Assembly: GCF_000807255.1 (NCBI RefSeq)
Contig: NZ_CP009268.1
Span: 1,890,384 to 1,954,383 of the forward strand
Source of the DNA: Clostridium pasteurianum DSM 525 = ATCC 6013
GTDB taxonomy: Bacteria > Bacillota > Clostridia > Clostridiales > Clostridiaceae
Length of the DNA: 64,000 bases
Direction of reading: 5' to 3'
In this document: one piece after another, positions 18,760 to 27,451 of the stretch
Numbering within the stretch: the first letter of the stretch is position 1
Layout of the letters: every line of letters starts with the position of its first letter
Position numbers and translations under genes: made by a program
The notes under the pieces: model-generated
Database searches by the model: none
The model's input: only the letters and a program-made list of their open reading frames with translations
What the model was told of the DNA's origin: nothing

Positions 18760-19185
18760 ATGGAGCTTAAGACAAAATATCATGGAACAATTGAATACAG
18801 TGAAGGGGAAGTAATACATTTTAAAAAGGGAATGCCGGGTTTTCAGAATTTAAAGAAGTTTATAATGTTTCCCGTAGAGGAGAATAATCTTTTCAGTGTA
18901 CTTCATTCTATAGAAAACAATAGTATAGGTTTTATAGTTACATCACCTTTTAATGTAGAAAAGGACTATGAAATAGAACTGAGTGATGCTGTACTTGAGG
19001 ATTTAAACATAAAGGAAGAGAAAGATGTGTTAATCTTTAATACAGTTACTTTGAGTTCAGATGTAAAAAAAATAACTTCTAATTTAAAAGCTCCCATAGT
19101 GATAAATATAAAGGATAGATTAGGGGAACAAATAATATTGAATGATGAAAAATATGAAATAAAATATCCTCTATTTAAGGAGTGA
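18760..19185 (+). CDS. fliW: Flagellar assembly factor FliW
   Basis: 141 aa. Start at the ATG 8 nt after GAAGGGTG; an in-frame GTG at 18751 overlaps that site. The family signature [20 protein letters not shown] (about 18-37; family GLPGF) and central strands ([12 protein letters not shown]) match FliW. FliW binds free flagellin or CsrA, so flagellin build-up frees CsrA to repress flagellin translation. It is directly followed by csrA 4 bp later, the conserved arrangement. Confidence 0.95.
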   Translation: MELKTKYHGTIEYSEGEVIHFKKGMPGFQNLKKFIMFPVEENNLFSVLHSIENNSIGFIVTSPFNVEKDYEIELSDAVLEDLNIKEEKDVLIFNTVTLSSDVKKITSNLKAPIVINIKDRLGEQIILNDEKYEIKYPLFKE

Positions 19186-19189
19186 TTTG

Positions 19190-19405
19190 GTGCTTGTAAT
19201 TACAAGAAAAAAAGGTGAATCCATAATTATAGGAGATAATATAGAAGTTAAAATTATAAAAATAGATGATGGCTCTGTAAAAATTGCCATAGATGCCCCT
19301 AAGGAGGTAGTGATCCTTCGTGGTGAGCTCTACAAGGAAGTAGAGGAAGAAAATAAAAATGCGGTAGTTTTTGAAAAATCAATTTTAAAGAATATTAAAA
19401 AATAG
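19190..19405 (+). CDS. csrA: Carbon storage regulator CsrA
   Basis: 71 aa. GTG start 6 nt after AAGGAG, giving the standard [21 protein letters not shown]-terminus; the TTG one codon earlier is less well spaced. The conserved RNA-binding edges LVITRK and the VAIDAPKEV-like stretch [17 protein letters not shown] (about 37-53) are present. CsrA blocks translation by binding GGA-loop hairpins; one occurs in the flagellin leader at 25614. Paired with fliW. Confidence 0.96.
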   Translation: MLVITRKKGESIIIGDNIEVKIIKIDDGSVKIAIDAPKEVVILRGELYKEVEEENKNAVVFEKSILKNIKK

Positions 19406-19500
19406 TTTAGGTGTAGATAAGAAATAGTAAAGTGAAAGCTATTAGTATACATGACTGTTTATTTCTTTGAAGATACCTGAGTAAATAGAGGTGTAATGAT

Positions 19501-19866
19501 ATGGATGTTAATGGAATTAGTCAAGGAAGACTAGCAGCTTCAGGATTGTCTCAAACAACTATCAGTAGTGAAAAAAATGTAAATACCAATGTAAATGATA
19601 ATAGCAGCAGTACACAAAGCTCTGTTGAAAGCAAACCCGTTACAAAAGCACAGGTGGAAAATGTAGTGGAAAAAATGAGTAAACTCTTAGATGAAGACAG
19701 TACCCGTGTAGAATATGAAGCCCATAAGGGAATGTGGAGTGCCGTAATAAAGATAATAGACACAAAAACCGATGAAGTTGTCACCCAAATACCAGCTAAA
19801 CAGGTGGTAGAAGCTATGGAAAACTTTTATGATGCTATAGGGATTATGATGGATAAGAAAGCTTAA
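19501..19866 (+). CDS. flaG: FlaG family protein
   Basis: 121 aa. A Ser/Asn-rich N-terminal half is followed by the FlaG domain (about 50-118): VEKMSKLLDEDSTRVEYEAH, then TDEVVTQIPAKQVVEAMENF, the conserved V-(x)-IP-x-K-x-V core. FlaG proteins influence filament length and are encoded beside fliD and fliS in many species. AGAGGTG lies before the ATG. Repeat island B follows. Confidence 0.88.
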   Translation: MDVNGISQGRLAASGLSQTTISSEKNVNTNVNDNSSSTQSSVESKPVTKAQVENVVEKMSKLLDEDSTRVEYEAHKGMWSAVIKIIDTKTDEVVTQIPAKQVVEAMENFYDAIGIMMDKKA

Positions 19867-19872
19867 TTAAAA

Positions 19873-20018
19873 ACAGTGGATAGTGGATAGTGGACAGTTG
19901 AAAGTTAAGGAAGATTTTTAGCTGTGCTAAAAATCTTTAACTAAATTTTAAATTTTTCGTAGCAAAGCGTAGAAAAATTATCCATAACTGTCCACTATCC
20001 ACTGTCAACTTTCAACTG
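19873..20018. repeat. Heptamer hairpin island B
   Basis: Left arm AGTGGATAGTGGATAGTGGA, right arm CTGTCCACTATCCACTGTCA. The centre holds two small hairpins: GATTTTTAGC/GCTAAAAATC and TTTTTCGTAGC with GCGTAGAAAAA. About 140 bp are nearly identical to island C. Confidence 0.85.
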
Positions 20019-20037
20019 CATTTTCGGGGGTGTTTCT

Positions 20038-20328
20038 ATGGAATTTAAAATAAATAAAATTGACATGGAAATTAGACAGAGAATTAATGAAAAAAGACAA
20101 GAAGGTAAAGTTCACAGTAATGGCAATGTAAAAATAAATAAAGTTCGCTTTGATAAGGACGATAATAGTAGAAATGATAAATTTGAACAGATAATGTCAA
20201 AGATTAAAAAGGGTAAAAAGAAAATTATTGTCCAGGCTACTAAAAGTGAAGACTTAGAAGTGGAAGCTTTTAAAGATGGCAAGGTTAGCCTGGAAGATAT
20301 CGGCATATATTTAGATACAAAAAAATAG
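20038..20328 (+). CDS. Conserved hypothetical protein between flaG and fliS
   Basis: 96 aa, very basic and helical in its first half (MEIRQRINEKRQEGKVH), with KFEQIMSKIKKGKKKIIVQA in the middle and a short acidic C-terminus (LEVEAFKDGKVSLEDIGIYL). I do not recognise a named domain. It lies 12 bp upstream of fliS with AGGAGG between, so it is probably translated in the same unit and may be a flagellar accessory or chaperone-like protein; that is position-based inference. Confidence 0.6.
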   Translation: MEFKINKIDMEIRQRINEKRQEGKVHSNGNVKINKVRFDKDDNSRNDKFEQIMSKIKKGKKKIIVQATKSEDLEVEAFKDGKVSLEDIGIYLDTKK

Positions 20329-20339
20329 GAGGTAGTATC

Positions 20340-20726
20340 ATGTACGCAGCTAATGCCTATAATACTTACAAAAATAATAGTGTTAATTTTGCTTCAAAAG
20401 AGCAATTGCTAATAATGCTATTAGATGGTGCAGTTAAATTTGCCGGTAAAGCAAAACAAGCATTATTAAATAAAAATATACAGGAAGCACATATGAATTT
20501 AGTTAAAACTCAAGATATATTCTATGAGCTTATAGTATCCTTAGATGTTTCAAAAGCTGGAGAATGGGGAGAAAGTTTAAGAGCCCTCTATCAGTTTATA
20601 GTGGACAAACTTGCAGATGCTAACATGAAGAAAAGTGTAGCAACTTTGGATGAAGTTATGCCTTTTATTGAAGATGTAAGGGATACTTGGAGAGAAGCTT
20701 ATAAGGTTTCTAAAGGAAAAGCTTAA
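20340..20726 (+). CDS. fliS: Flagellin export chaperone FliS
   Basis: 128 aa, a four-helix protein. N-terminal YAANAYNTYKNNSVNFASKE, then QLLIMLLDGAVKFAGKAKQAL (about 23-43), is the typical FliS region; FYELIVSLDVSKAGEWGESLRALYQFI (about 61-87) follows the family pattern. It binds the flagellin C-terminus in the cytosol and prevents premature polymerisation, delivering flagellin to FlhA. GGAGGTAG lies upstream. Confidence 0.95.
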   Translation: MYAANAYNTYKNNSVNFASKEQLLIMLLDGAVKFAGKAKQALLNKNIQEAHMNLVKTQDIFYELIVSLDVSKAGEWGESLRALYQFIVDKLADANMKKSVATLDEVMPFIEDVRDTWREAYKVSKGKA

Positions 20727-20767
20727 ATATAAAGTTAAGAGATCAAAGAACAAAGTTCAAAGATTTG

Positions 20768-20910
20768 AGTTGATAGTTGATAGTGGAAAGTTGAAAGTGT
20801 AGGAGGATTTTTAGCTGTGCTAAAAATCTTAAATTAAATTAGAAATTTTTCGTAGCAAAGCGTAGAAAAATTATCCATAACTGTTCACTATCCACTGTCA
20901 ACTCTCAACT
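20768..20910. repeat. Heptamer hairpin island C
   Basis: Left arm AGTTGATAGTTGATAGTGGA, right arm TTCACTATCCACTGTCAACT. The inner GATTTTTAGC-TGT-GCTAAAAATC and TTTTTCGTAGC...GCGTAGAAAAA parts are shared with island B. It fills the fliS-fliD gap. Confidence 0.85.
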
Positions 20911-20934
20911 GAAGAAATGAAAGGAGAGAGTTTT

Positions 20935-22587
20935 ATGAGTGATATATCTTCAACTTCCACCACAACTACCGGTATGACCGGAGCTGGCGGCGGAAGTATG
21001 ATAAGAATAACGGGTATGGCATCTGGTCTTGATGTAGATGCTATAGTTAAAAAAATGCTGGTAGCTGAGCAGAATAAAATTGATAAGGCAAAACAGGATC
21101 AGCAGACAATACAATGGAAACAGGAAGCTTATCAGGATATTATTAAGGATATAAAGGATTTGCAGAATACGTATTTTAATTCTTTGGATAGTGCTAATAA
21201 TATTTTGTCTTCTAGTAATTATGCTGGATTTGACTCTAGTGTAGCTGATTCAACGGTTTTGTCAGTTACACCTGGAGTTAGTTCTCAGACTGGAACTTAT
21301 AAGGTGGATTTTACAGATGGTCATTTGGCGGCAACGGCTTCTGTATCAACTACAGATAAGGTATCATCAAGTAGTGGAGATGCAAGTTTATCTAGTACTA
21401 TGAAAGATTTGGGAATGTCAGGATCTACTGGCACTTTTGACATAACATATAATGGGACTACAAAAACTATTACAGTAAATAGTACAGATAAATTAAGTGA
21501 TGTTATTAACAATATTTCAAATGCTACATCTGGGGCAGTAATGGCATCTTTTAGTCAATTAACAGGGAAATTTACCATACAGACTGCAAATACAGGAAGT
21601 GCACAAAATATAACTGTTTCTAATGATTCAGGATCATCACTTACGGCTTTAGGAATAACAACTGGTAGTAGTGGTACAGGTGAGGATGCTGTCGTAAAAA
21701 TAACACCGCCAGGTGGAATTGCAGTAACAGTAACAAAATCGACTAATAATTTTACAATAGATGGAATTACTTATAATTTACAAAGTGCACAAGGAGCAGA
21801 TGAAGGGAAAAGCACAACTTTTACTATAACTCAAAACACTCAAAAGGTTTATGATAAAATAAATGATTTTTTAGATAAATATAATGCTATAGTAGATAAA
21901 ATTCAGACTAAATTAAGTGAGAAGAAAAGTTATGATTATCCACCATTAACAGATGCACAGAGGTCTAGTATGAGTGCTTCCCAAATTACCGATTGGGAAA
22001 CAAAAGCTAAAACTGGCATACTTAGAAATGATGAAAATCTTCAAAGTCTTCTTACATCTATGAGAAGTGCCTTTACCACAGCAGTTTCTAATACAGGTTT
22101 AAGTTTTGGGAAATATGGCAGTAACTCTATAGGACTAGATACCTCCAGTGATATAACAGAAGGTGGAAAGATAACTATTGTTGATGAACAAAAATTTAAA
22201 GCGGCTATAGCTGAACATGGTGATCAAATACTAAAATTATTTACTAATATTTCAGATTCTACGGATAAAACAACTAAATTTAATGAAAGCGGAATATTTC
22301 AGAGACTTAGCAGTATATTTGTTGACAATGTGGGTTATACAGGAACCACTTTAAATAGTGCCATACTTACAAAGTATGCAAACTATCAAGGAGATTATAG
22401 TATCTATGGAAGTTCAGGAACTAATACCCTTCCAGATCAACTGTATAGACAAACACTATTGATTAAAAAACTTAACTCTGATTTTAGTGATAAACAGGAA
22501 AAATATTATCAACAGTTTTCAGCATTAGAAACGGCTTTGACCCAGATGAATGCACAACAGTCAATGCTTTCACAATACGGAATGTAA
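20935..22587 (+). CDS. fliD: Flagellar filament cap protein FliD (HAP2)
   Basis: 550 aa. Start at the ATG after GGAGAGAG; the ATG at 20917 overlaps the ribosome site. The N-terminal signature IRITGMASGLDVDAIVKKML (about 22-41) and the C-terminal helices (KEKYYQQFSALETALTQMN-like, about 520-545) are those of FliD. The centre is a Ser/Thr/Gly-rich variable domain (about 100-290). It caps the growing filament and assists flagellin folding after export. The first 18 residues are a Ser/Thr/Gly tail before the D0 region. Confidence 0.95.
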   Translation: MSDISSTSTTTTGMTGAGGGSMIRITGMASGLDVDAIVKKMLVAEQNKIDKAKQDQQTIQWKQEAYQDIIKDIKDLQNTYFNSLDSANNILSSSNYAGFDSSVADSTVLSVTPGVSSQTGTYKVDFTDGHLAATASVSTTDKVSSSSGDASLSSTMKDLGMSGSTGTFDITYNGTTKTITVNSTDKLSDVINNISNATSGAVMASFSQLTGKFTIQTANTGSAQNITVSNDSGSSLTALGITTGSSGTGEDAVVKITPPGGIAVTVTKSTNNFTIDGITYNLQSAQGADEGKSTTFTITQNTQKVYDKINDFLDKYNAIVDKIQTKLSEKKSYDYPPLTDAQRSSMSASQITDWETKAKTGILRNDENLQSLLTSMRSAFTTAVSNTGLSFGKYGSNSIGLDTSSDITEGGKITIVDEQKFKAAIAEHGDQILKLFTNISDSTDKTTKFNESGIFQRLSSIFVDNVGYTGTTLNSAILTKYANYQGDYSIYGSSGTNTLPDQLYRQTLLIKKLNSDFSDKQEKYYQQFSALETALTQMNAQQSMLSQYGM

Positions 22588-22622
22588 TAATGAAATAAAA
22601 AATTGGAAAACATTTTTTATTT

Positions 22623-22701
22623 AGTTGACAGTGGAGAGTGGATAGTTGAAAGTTAAAAAATTAATAATGACTCTCCACTATCCACTTTCAACTTTCCACT
22701 G
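22623..22701. repeat. Heptamer hairpin island D
   Basis: AGTTGACAGTGGAGAGTGGA and the complement CTCTCCACTATCCACTTTCA form a compact hairpin around an AT-rich centre, between fliD and the FliT-like gene. It may double as a terminator. Confidence 0.8.
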
Positions 22702-22724
22702 TTTTTACAGATTGGAGAACTAAA

Positions 22725-23066
22725 ATGAATACATTAAAACAGTATTTAGATTATTATAAAAATATCACTATAGAGCTTATAAACAATCTCTACTGCGATA
22801 AATTAGATGATATAGATGAATTTATGAAGAAAAGACAGAGCATTTTAGAAGAGATAGGACAATTAAACTGTTCAAAAAAGGAGTTTAATTTAATAACAAC
22901 TGAAATTGAACTGCCTGAAATTGAAAAAAGATTAAAGTATGTAATGACAGAAAAAAAGGAAAAGTTATTAATGGAAATGGAAAAGATGGCAATGTCAAGA
23001 AATGCCAACAATAGCTATAATAAAAATCTGTATGGTAAGTCACAGGTGTTTAGTAAGAAAATATAA
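22725..23066 (+). CDS. FliT-like flagellar chaperone
   Basis: 113 aa, predicted all-helical (MNTLKQYLDYYKNITIELIN, FMKKRQSILEEIGQL, TEIELPEIEKRLKYVMTEKK). Size, helicity and position right after fliD fit the FliT/FliT-like family that binds FliD before export; direct sequence motifs are weak, so position carries much of the call. The DDIDEFMKKRQSILEEI segment matches the usual 'DD/ll-kR-ll-ei' pattern of FliT. GGAGAAC lies upstream of the ATG. Confidence 0.7.
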   Translation: MNTLKQYLDYYKNITIELINNLYCDKLDDIDEFMKKRQSILEEIGQLNCSKKEFNLITTEIELPEIEKRLKYVMTEKKEKLLMEMEKMAMSRNANNSYNKNLYGKSQVFSKKI

Positions 23067-23069
23067 TTA

Positions 23070-23240
23070 TTCAAAGAATAAAGTTCAAAGAACAGAGTTC
23101 AAATAATGTAATTTTGCCTCTTGGGCAAAATGAAATATAAAAATTTTCTGACGCAGGAAGAAAATTCACATTATTTGTTCTTTAATCTTTGAACTTTGTT
23201 ATTTTTTGAACTGTCCACTATCCACTTTCAACTCTCCACT
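23070..23240. repeat. Heptamer/TTCAAAG repeat island E
   Basis: A TTCAAAGAATAAAGTTCAAAG arm and its complement at 23178-23206 enclose a small GCCTCTTGGGC hairpin. The island ends with a right-arm-type CTGTCCACTATCCACTTTCA stretch. Confidence 0.65.
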
Positions 23241-23256
23241 AAAATGAAATCTGTGC

Positions 23257-23262
23257 TATAAT
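23257..23262 (+). promoter_or_regulatory. Probable -10 box of the first AAA/PD-(D/E)XK gene
   Basis: TATAAT preceded by TG (extended -10 like, TGTGCTATAAT), 36 bp before the ATG at 23298. No good -35 hexamer is seen. Confidence 0.4.
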
Positions 23263-23297
23263 TATAAAAAACTAACTAGATTTTGGGAGGGTTTATC

Positions 23298-24857
23298 ATG
23301 AGAAAACGCTTCAATACTACCGGTGTTTGCATTCCTCATAAGCATTTTATGGTTAATATAGATAATAAAATAGATGAAGTTGAAAAAATGGTTTTTAGAG
23401 GGGAATATTTCATTATAAATAGACCACGTCAGTATGGAAAGACAACTATATTATCAGAATTATCTAAAAGACTGCAAAAGAAATATTTAGTTATTCGTTC
23501 AAGTTTTGAAGGTATAGGGGATACGATATTCGAAAATGAACAGATATTCAGCAGTAAAATATTAAGTATATTTTCAAAAACACTGAGATTTACTAATAAG
23601 GAAAAAGCAAGTGAATTAGAAAAATTAGGTAAGAACTTAAAAAGTTTAGAAGAAGTTTCAGAAGGAATCACAGAATTTGTAATGAATTCAGATAAAGAAG
23701 TCATTCTTTTTATAGATGAAGTTGATAAAAGTAGTAATAATCAACTTTTTTTGAGCTTTTTAGGAGTACTTAGAAATAAATTTTTATTAAAAGAACAGGG
23801 ATTAGATTATACTTTCCATAGTGTAATATTAGCAGGTGTATATGATGTTAAAAATTTAAAATTAAAATTACGTCCGAAAGAAGAAAAAAAATACAATAGT
23901 CCCTGGAACATAGCGGTAAACTTTGAAGTAGATATGAATTTTAAGCCAGTTGAAATAGAAACTATGCTTAAACAATATGTACAGGAAACTGGTATTTCAA
24001 TGGATACAGAAACAATAGCCAATAAACTTTATTATTATACCAGTGGATATCCTTTCTTAGTAAGCAGATTATGTCAGATAATAGATGAAAAGCTTTTAAA
24101 GGAACATGAAAAGGAATGGACGGAAAACCATGTTGTTGAAGCTGTGAAACTTATTTTAAAAGAAAATAATACTTTATTTGATGACTTAGTAAAAAATCTA
24201 GAAAATAATAGAGAGTTATATGAGCAGGTATATTATATAACTGTTAAAGGTGATATTAGAGTTTTTAACATTTTAAATCCAATAATTAACTTAGGAGTTA
24301 TATATGGTATTTTTAAAGAAGAAGATAATAAAGTATATATCCACAACAGAATTTATGAGCAGATAATATATAACTATATGATTTCTAAAACAGAATCAAA
24401 AGGAGATATAAGCAGATATAATTTTAGAGATAATTTTATTAAATATAATAATGAGCTTGATTTTGAAAAAATACTTTTAAAATATCAGCAATTTATGAAA
24501 GAACAGTACTCAGATAAAGATTCAAAATTTATTGAAAGAGAAGGAAGATTATTATTTTTAGCCTTTATAAAGCCAATAATAAATGGCATAGGTTTTGATT
24601 TTAAAGAAGTTCAAATATCACAAGAAAAAAGACTGGATGTAGTTGTTACCTATGACAAATATAAATATGTAGCAGAACTTAAAATATGGCATGGGGAAGA
24701 ATATCATAAAAAAGGACTTAAACAACTTTGTGATTATCTTGAAATCCAGGGACTTAATAAGGGTTATTTAGTTATATATGATTTTAATAAAGGTAAGAAG
24801 TTTAAGAGTGATAGAGTGGTTGTTGAGGGGAAAGAGATATTTATGATTTGGGTTTAG
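23298..24857 (+). CDS. AAA-ATPase-like protein with C-terminal PD-(D/E)XK nuclease domain (paralogue 1)
   Basis: 519 aa; ATG after GGGAGGG. The N-terminal ATPase (about 1-300) has a P-loop variant NRPRQYGKTT (about 36-45) and Walker B VILFIDEVDKSSN (about 134-146). The C-terminal nuclease (about 400-519) shows the PD-(D/E)XK pattern: EKRLDVVVTY with the Asp, then YVAELKIW with Glu-x-Lys. This pairing is the AAA-ATPase-like/DUF1703 (PDDEXK_9) family, expanded in clostridia and Bacteroides and not functionally resolved; a conflict or mobile role is suspected. Paralogues 2 and 3 at 40.5 and 43.7 kb are much closer to each other than to this one. Confidence 0.85.
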   Translation: MRKRFNTTGVCIPHKHFMVNIDNKIDEVEKMVFRGEYFIINRPRQYGKTTILSELSKRLQKKYLVIRSSFEGIGDTIFENEQIFSSKILSIFSKTLRFTNKEKASELEKLGKNLKSLEEVSEGITEFVMNSDKEVILFIDEVDKSSNNQLFLSFLGVLRNKFLLKEQGLDYTFHSVILAGVYDVKNLKLKLRPKEEKKYNSPWNIAVNFEVDMNFKPVEIETMLKQYVQETGISMDTETIANKLYYYTSGYPFLVSRLCQIIDEKLLKEHEKEWTENHVVEAVKLILKENNTLFDDLVKNLENNRELYEQVYYITVKGDIRVFNILNPIINLGVIYGIFKEEDNKVYIHNRIYEQIIYNYMISKTESKGDISRYNFRDNFIKYNNELDFEKILLKYQQFMKEQYSDKDSKFIEREGRLLFLAFIKPIINGIGFDFKEVQISQEKRLDVVVTYDKYKYVAELKIWHGEEYHKKGLKQLCDYLEIQGLNKGYLVIYDFNKGKKFKSDRVVVEGKEIFMIWV

Positions 24858-24860
24858 AAC

Positions 24861-24938
24861 TAGTGGATAGTTGAAAGTGGAGAGTGGATAGTTAAAACAC
24901 AACCAATTAACAGTTAAGAATTAAGAGTGAAAGTTTAA
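24861..24938. repeat. Heptamer repeat F (left-type arm)
   Basis: TAGTGGATAGTTGAAAGTGG and further units directly after the AAA/PD-(D/E)XK stop. A complementary arm (G) lies beyond the next gene. Confidence 0.65.
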
Positions 24939-24971
24939 GAAAAAAACTTAAAAAAAATTTTTTATAACCTA

Positions 24972-24998
24972 TAAAGTAATAAAAAAATAGTGCGATGT
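24972..24998 (+). promoter_or_regulatory. Candidate sigma-D-type promoter upstream of four-helix gene and flagellin
   Basis: TAAA (24972-24975), 15-nt spacer, TGCGATGT (24991-24998). One change from the CGATA core. It is 115 bp before the four-helix gene and about 650 bp before the flagellin ATG; no better site was found nearer to flagellin. Confidence 0.4.
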
Positions 24999-25112
24999 AA
25001 TAAGTATAAAGTTGATAAAAACAAATTTTAAATAATAAATATTTTCATCTGACTAAATGTCAATTAATCTGTTAAGAATGCAGATATATTATTATATTTA
25101 GGAGGTTGAAAA

Positions 25113-25469
25113 TTGAAAGAAAGTTTAGTTTATAATAAGGCTTTTGAATTTGCTATAAGAATAGTTAATTTATATAGGTATTTATGTAAAGAAAAAAATG
25201 AATATACTCTTTCAAAACAAGTTTTGAGATCAGGAACTAGTATAGGTGCTAATACAAAAGAAGCAATACAGGCGTCAAGTAAACGGGATTTTCTAATGAA
25301 AATGAATATAGCTTTAAAAGAAGCTTCAGAAACAGATTATTGGCTAAATCTTCTTAAAGCTACTGATTATTTAGATTCAAAACTATCAGAATCAATTATA
25401 AATGATTGTAAAGAGTTAAATAAAATGCTTATATCTATAGTTAAAACAACAAAAGAAAAAGTAAATTAG
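25113..25469 (+). CDS. Four-helix bundle protein (23S rRNA intervening-sequence family)
   Basis: 118 aa, TTG start after AGGAGG. VYNKAFEFAIRIVNLYRYL, SKQVLRSGTSIGANTKEAIQA (about 34-54) and KMNIALKEASETDYWLNLL (about 62-80) are the hallmarks of the TIGR02436/S23 four-helix bundle family. Members occur in rRNA intervening sequences and, more often, as single genes of unknown role; some act as structural partners of retroelements. Its place 185 bp before the flagellin gene and its flanking by inverted heptamer arms are unusual. Confidence 0.85.
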   Translation: MKESLVYNKAFEFAIRIVNLYRYLCKEKNEYTLSKQVLRSGTSIGANTKEAIQASSKRDFLMKMNIALKEASETDYWLNLLKATDYLDSKLSESIINDCKELNKMLISIVKTTKEKVN

Positions 25470-25497
25470 AGATGTGTTAATATTTTACCTATATAGC

Positions 25498-25530
25498 TAA
25501 CTTTCAACTGTCCACTATCAACTTTCAACT
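25498..25530. repeat. Heptamer repeat G (right-type arm)
   Basis: TTTCAACTGTCCACTATCAA, complementary to arm F at 24861, so the pair flanks the four-helix gene as an inverted repeat. Confidence 0.65.
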
Positions 25531-25613
25531 CATTAATGCTAGTAAACTTTCATCTTAACTAACAACCAACAATTGCAAGTTAAATGAAGGATTTATCTAT
25601 AAATCAAAAAAAA

Positions 25614-25627
25614 GGACAAGGATGTCC
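25614..25627 (+). promoter_or_regulatory. CsrA-binding hairpin in the flagellin leader
   Basis: GGACAAGGATGTCC folds as GGACA-AGGA-TGTCC with GGA in the loop, and contains ACAAGGATGT, a full match to the known high-affinity CsrA consensus core ACARGGAUGU. A second GGA lies in the ribosome site GGGAGG (25639-25644). Two such sites allow one CsrA dimer to block the flagellin ribosome site, as shown for Bacillus hag. Confidence 0.8.
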
Positions 25628-25653
25628 GTTAAAAATCAGGGAGGTAACATATT

Positions 25654-27135
25654 ATGATAATTAATCACAATTTAATGGCAAATAATGCTTTAAGAAACAT
25701 GAACATTAACTCTGGTAATGCATCTAAATCAATGCAAAAATTATCTTCAGGTCTTAGAATTAATGGTGCAGCAGATGACGCAGCAGGATTGGCTATATCT
25801 GAAAAAATGAGAGGACAAATTAGAGGTCTTGATCAAGCTTCAAGCAATGCTCAAGATGGTATATCATTAATACAAACTGCTGAAGGTGCATTAAATGAAA
25901 CTCACAGCATTCTTCAAAGAATGAGAGAATTAGCAGTTCAATCAGCTACTGATACTAATACAGATGATGATAGAGCAAAAATCCAGGCTGAAACTGATGA
26001 ACTTGCAAAAGAAATAACTAGAATATCAAATACAACAGAGTTCAATACTCAAAATTTGCTTGCTGGTGGATTGGATGATACTTTCCAAATAGGAGCAAAT
26101 AAAGGTCAAAATATTAATTTGAAAATTTCAGCAATGGATGCACAAAGTTTGGGAGTTTCTGGAAGCAAGTTAAATGCTACATTAGCATCTGGAGCAACTG
26201 ATGTAACTGGAGTTGCATTAAGTGGTGCTAAAGGTACATCAGTAGTGGATGGTAAAACAGTTACAATTTCTGCTAGTGATACTGCTGCAGTTGCAACTTG
26301 GGCTGCTGCTGATACAGGATTAACAGGTACTACAATTAGTACTAAAAACAACACTTCAGATTACAATGGTTGGAAATTTAGCTTTTCAACATCAGGTTCA
26401 TCAACTATTGCAGCTACAGCTGATTCAGCAAATAAAACAATTACATTAACTGGAAGTACAACTGCTGGAGATTGGACAGAGGATGCTATTAATGATGCAT
26501 TAAGTGCAGCCGGATATGGTAGTGTATTTGTTGCAACTGGAGATGCTTCTGCTGTATCTACTAGTACTGGAGTTGTTGCTTCTACAGATGGTTTAGCTGC
26601 TGATGAAGTTTTATTAACAGCTACTGAAGGTTTAAATACTGGTAAAGTAATAGTTAAAGATAATGCAGCAACTGCAACTTTTACAGATGATAAATTTAAA
26701 GGATTATCAATAAGCCTTGATGGATCAAGTAGTGCTTCAACTGCATCTACTATAACATTGGCAACACAACAATCAAGTATTACTACATTTAATGATGATG
26801 GTAGTATAAATAAAGAAGCTATTGCAGCGGCAGGTATTGATGTTTCTACTCAAGAATCTGCAAATACAGCAATAGAAACAATAAACAATGCAATTACAAA
26901 GGTTTCAGAAGAAAGAAGTAAACTTGGTGCTTATTCAAATAGATTAGAGCACACAATAGCTAACTTAGGAACTTCATCAGAAAACTTGACAGCATCTGAA
27001 TCAAGAATAAGAGACGTTGATATGGCAAAAGAAATGTCAACATTCTCAAAAAACAATATTCTTTCTCAAGCTGCTCAAGCTATGTTGGCTCAAGCAAATA
27101 ATCAACCACAGCAGGTTTTACAACTTCTTAGGTAG
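25654..27135 (+). CDS. fliC: Major flagellin
   Basis: 493 aa; ATG 9 nt after GGGAGG. The N-terminal D0/D1 (about 1-170; MIINHNLMANNALRNMNINS, KLSSGLRINGAADDAAGLAI) and C-terminal D1/D0 (about 405-493; DVDMAKEMSTFSKNNILSQA, ending QQVLQLLR) are complete. The centre (about 172-400) is Ser/Thr/Ala/Gly-rich, low in aromatic residues, and is the surface-exposed variable part, likely glycosylated. Filament subunit exported with FliS. The leader has a CsrA hairpin. Immediately after its stop a group I intron core begins, and a second copy of the last codons lies beyond the intron. Confidence 0.96.
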   Translation: MIINHNLMANNALRNMNINSGNASKSMQKLSSGLRINGAADDAAGLAISEKMRGQIRGLDQASSNAQDGISLIQTAEGALNETHSILQRMRELAVQSATDTNTDDDRAKIQAETDELAKEITRISNTTEFNTQNLLAGGLDDTFQIGANKGQNINLKISAMDAQSLGVSGSKLNATLASGATDVTGVALSGAKGTSVVDGKTVTISASDTAAVATWAAADTGLTGTTISTKNNTSDYNGWKFSFSTSGSSTIAATADSANKTITLTGSTTAGDWTEDAINDALSAAGYGSVFVATGDASAVSTSTGVVASTDGLAADEVLLTATEGLNTGKVIVKDNAATATFTDDKFKGLSISLDGSSSASTASTITLATQQSSITTFNDDGSINKEAIAAAGIDVSTQESANTAIETINNAITKVSEERSKLGAYSNRLEHTIANLGTSSENLTASESRIRDVDMAKEMSTFSKNNILSQAAQAMLAQANNQPQQVLQLLR

Positions 27136-27337
27136 GATTATTTGAGGGTCTCTTAAAGAGTAATCTTTAAGCACACATTGGGTGAATTGCTGGAACTTCC
27201 TTAAGATGTTTCTCTACAACGAAGTTCGAAAGGACAGGCGTGAAGGATTGAAAAGCAAACAGATTGGATAATCAGCAGCCAAGCTCCTGGATCGAAAGGT
27301 TGGAGAAGGTTCAACGACTAGAGTATACCACCTAAGC

Positions 27338-27370
27338 AGTTGACAATTGATAGTGGATAGTTGACAGTTA
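27338..27370. repeat. Heptamer repeat H inside the group I intron
   Basis: AGTTGACAATTGATAGTGGA, then TAGTTGACAGTT, between the R and S elements, where a peripheral loop is expected. Confidence 0.7.
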
Positions 27371-27451
27371 AAAACATTACTATCATTTAAAAATTTGTAT
27401 GGTGATGAAACTCGTAGGGATGAGGTTTCCCGAAGTGCCCAACCCCAGAAG

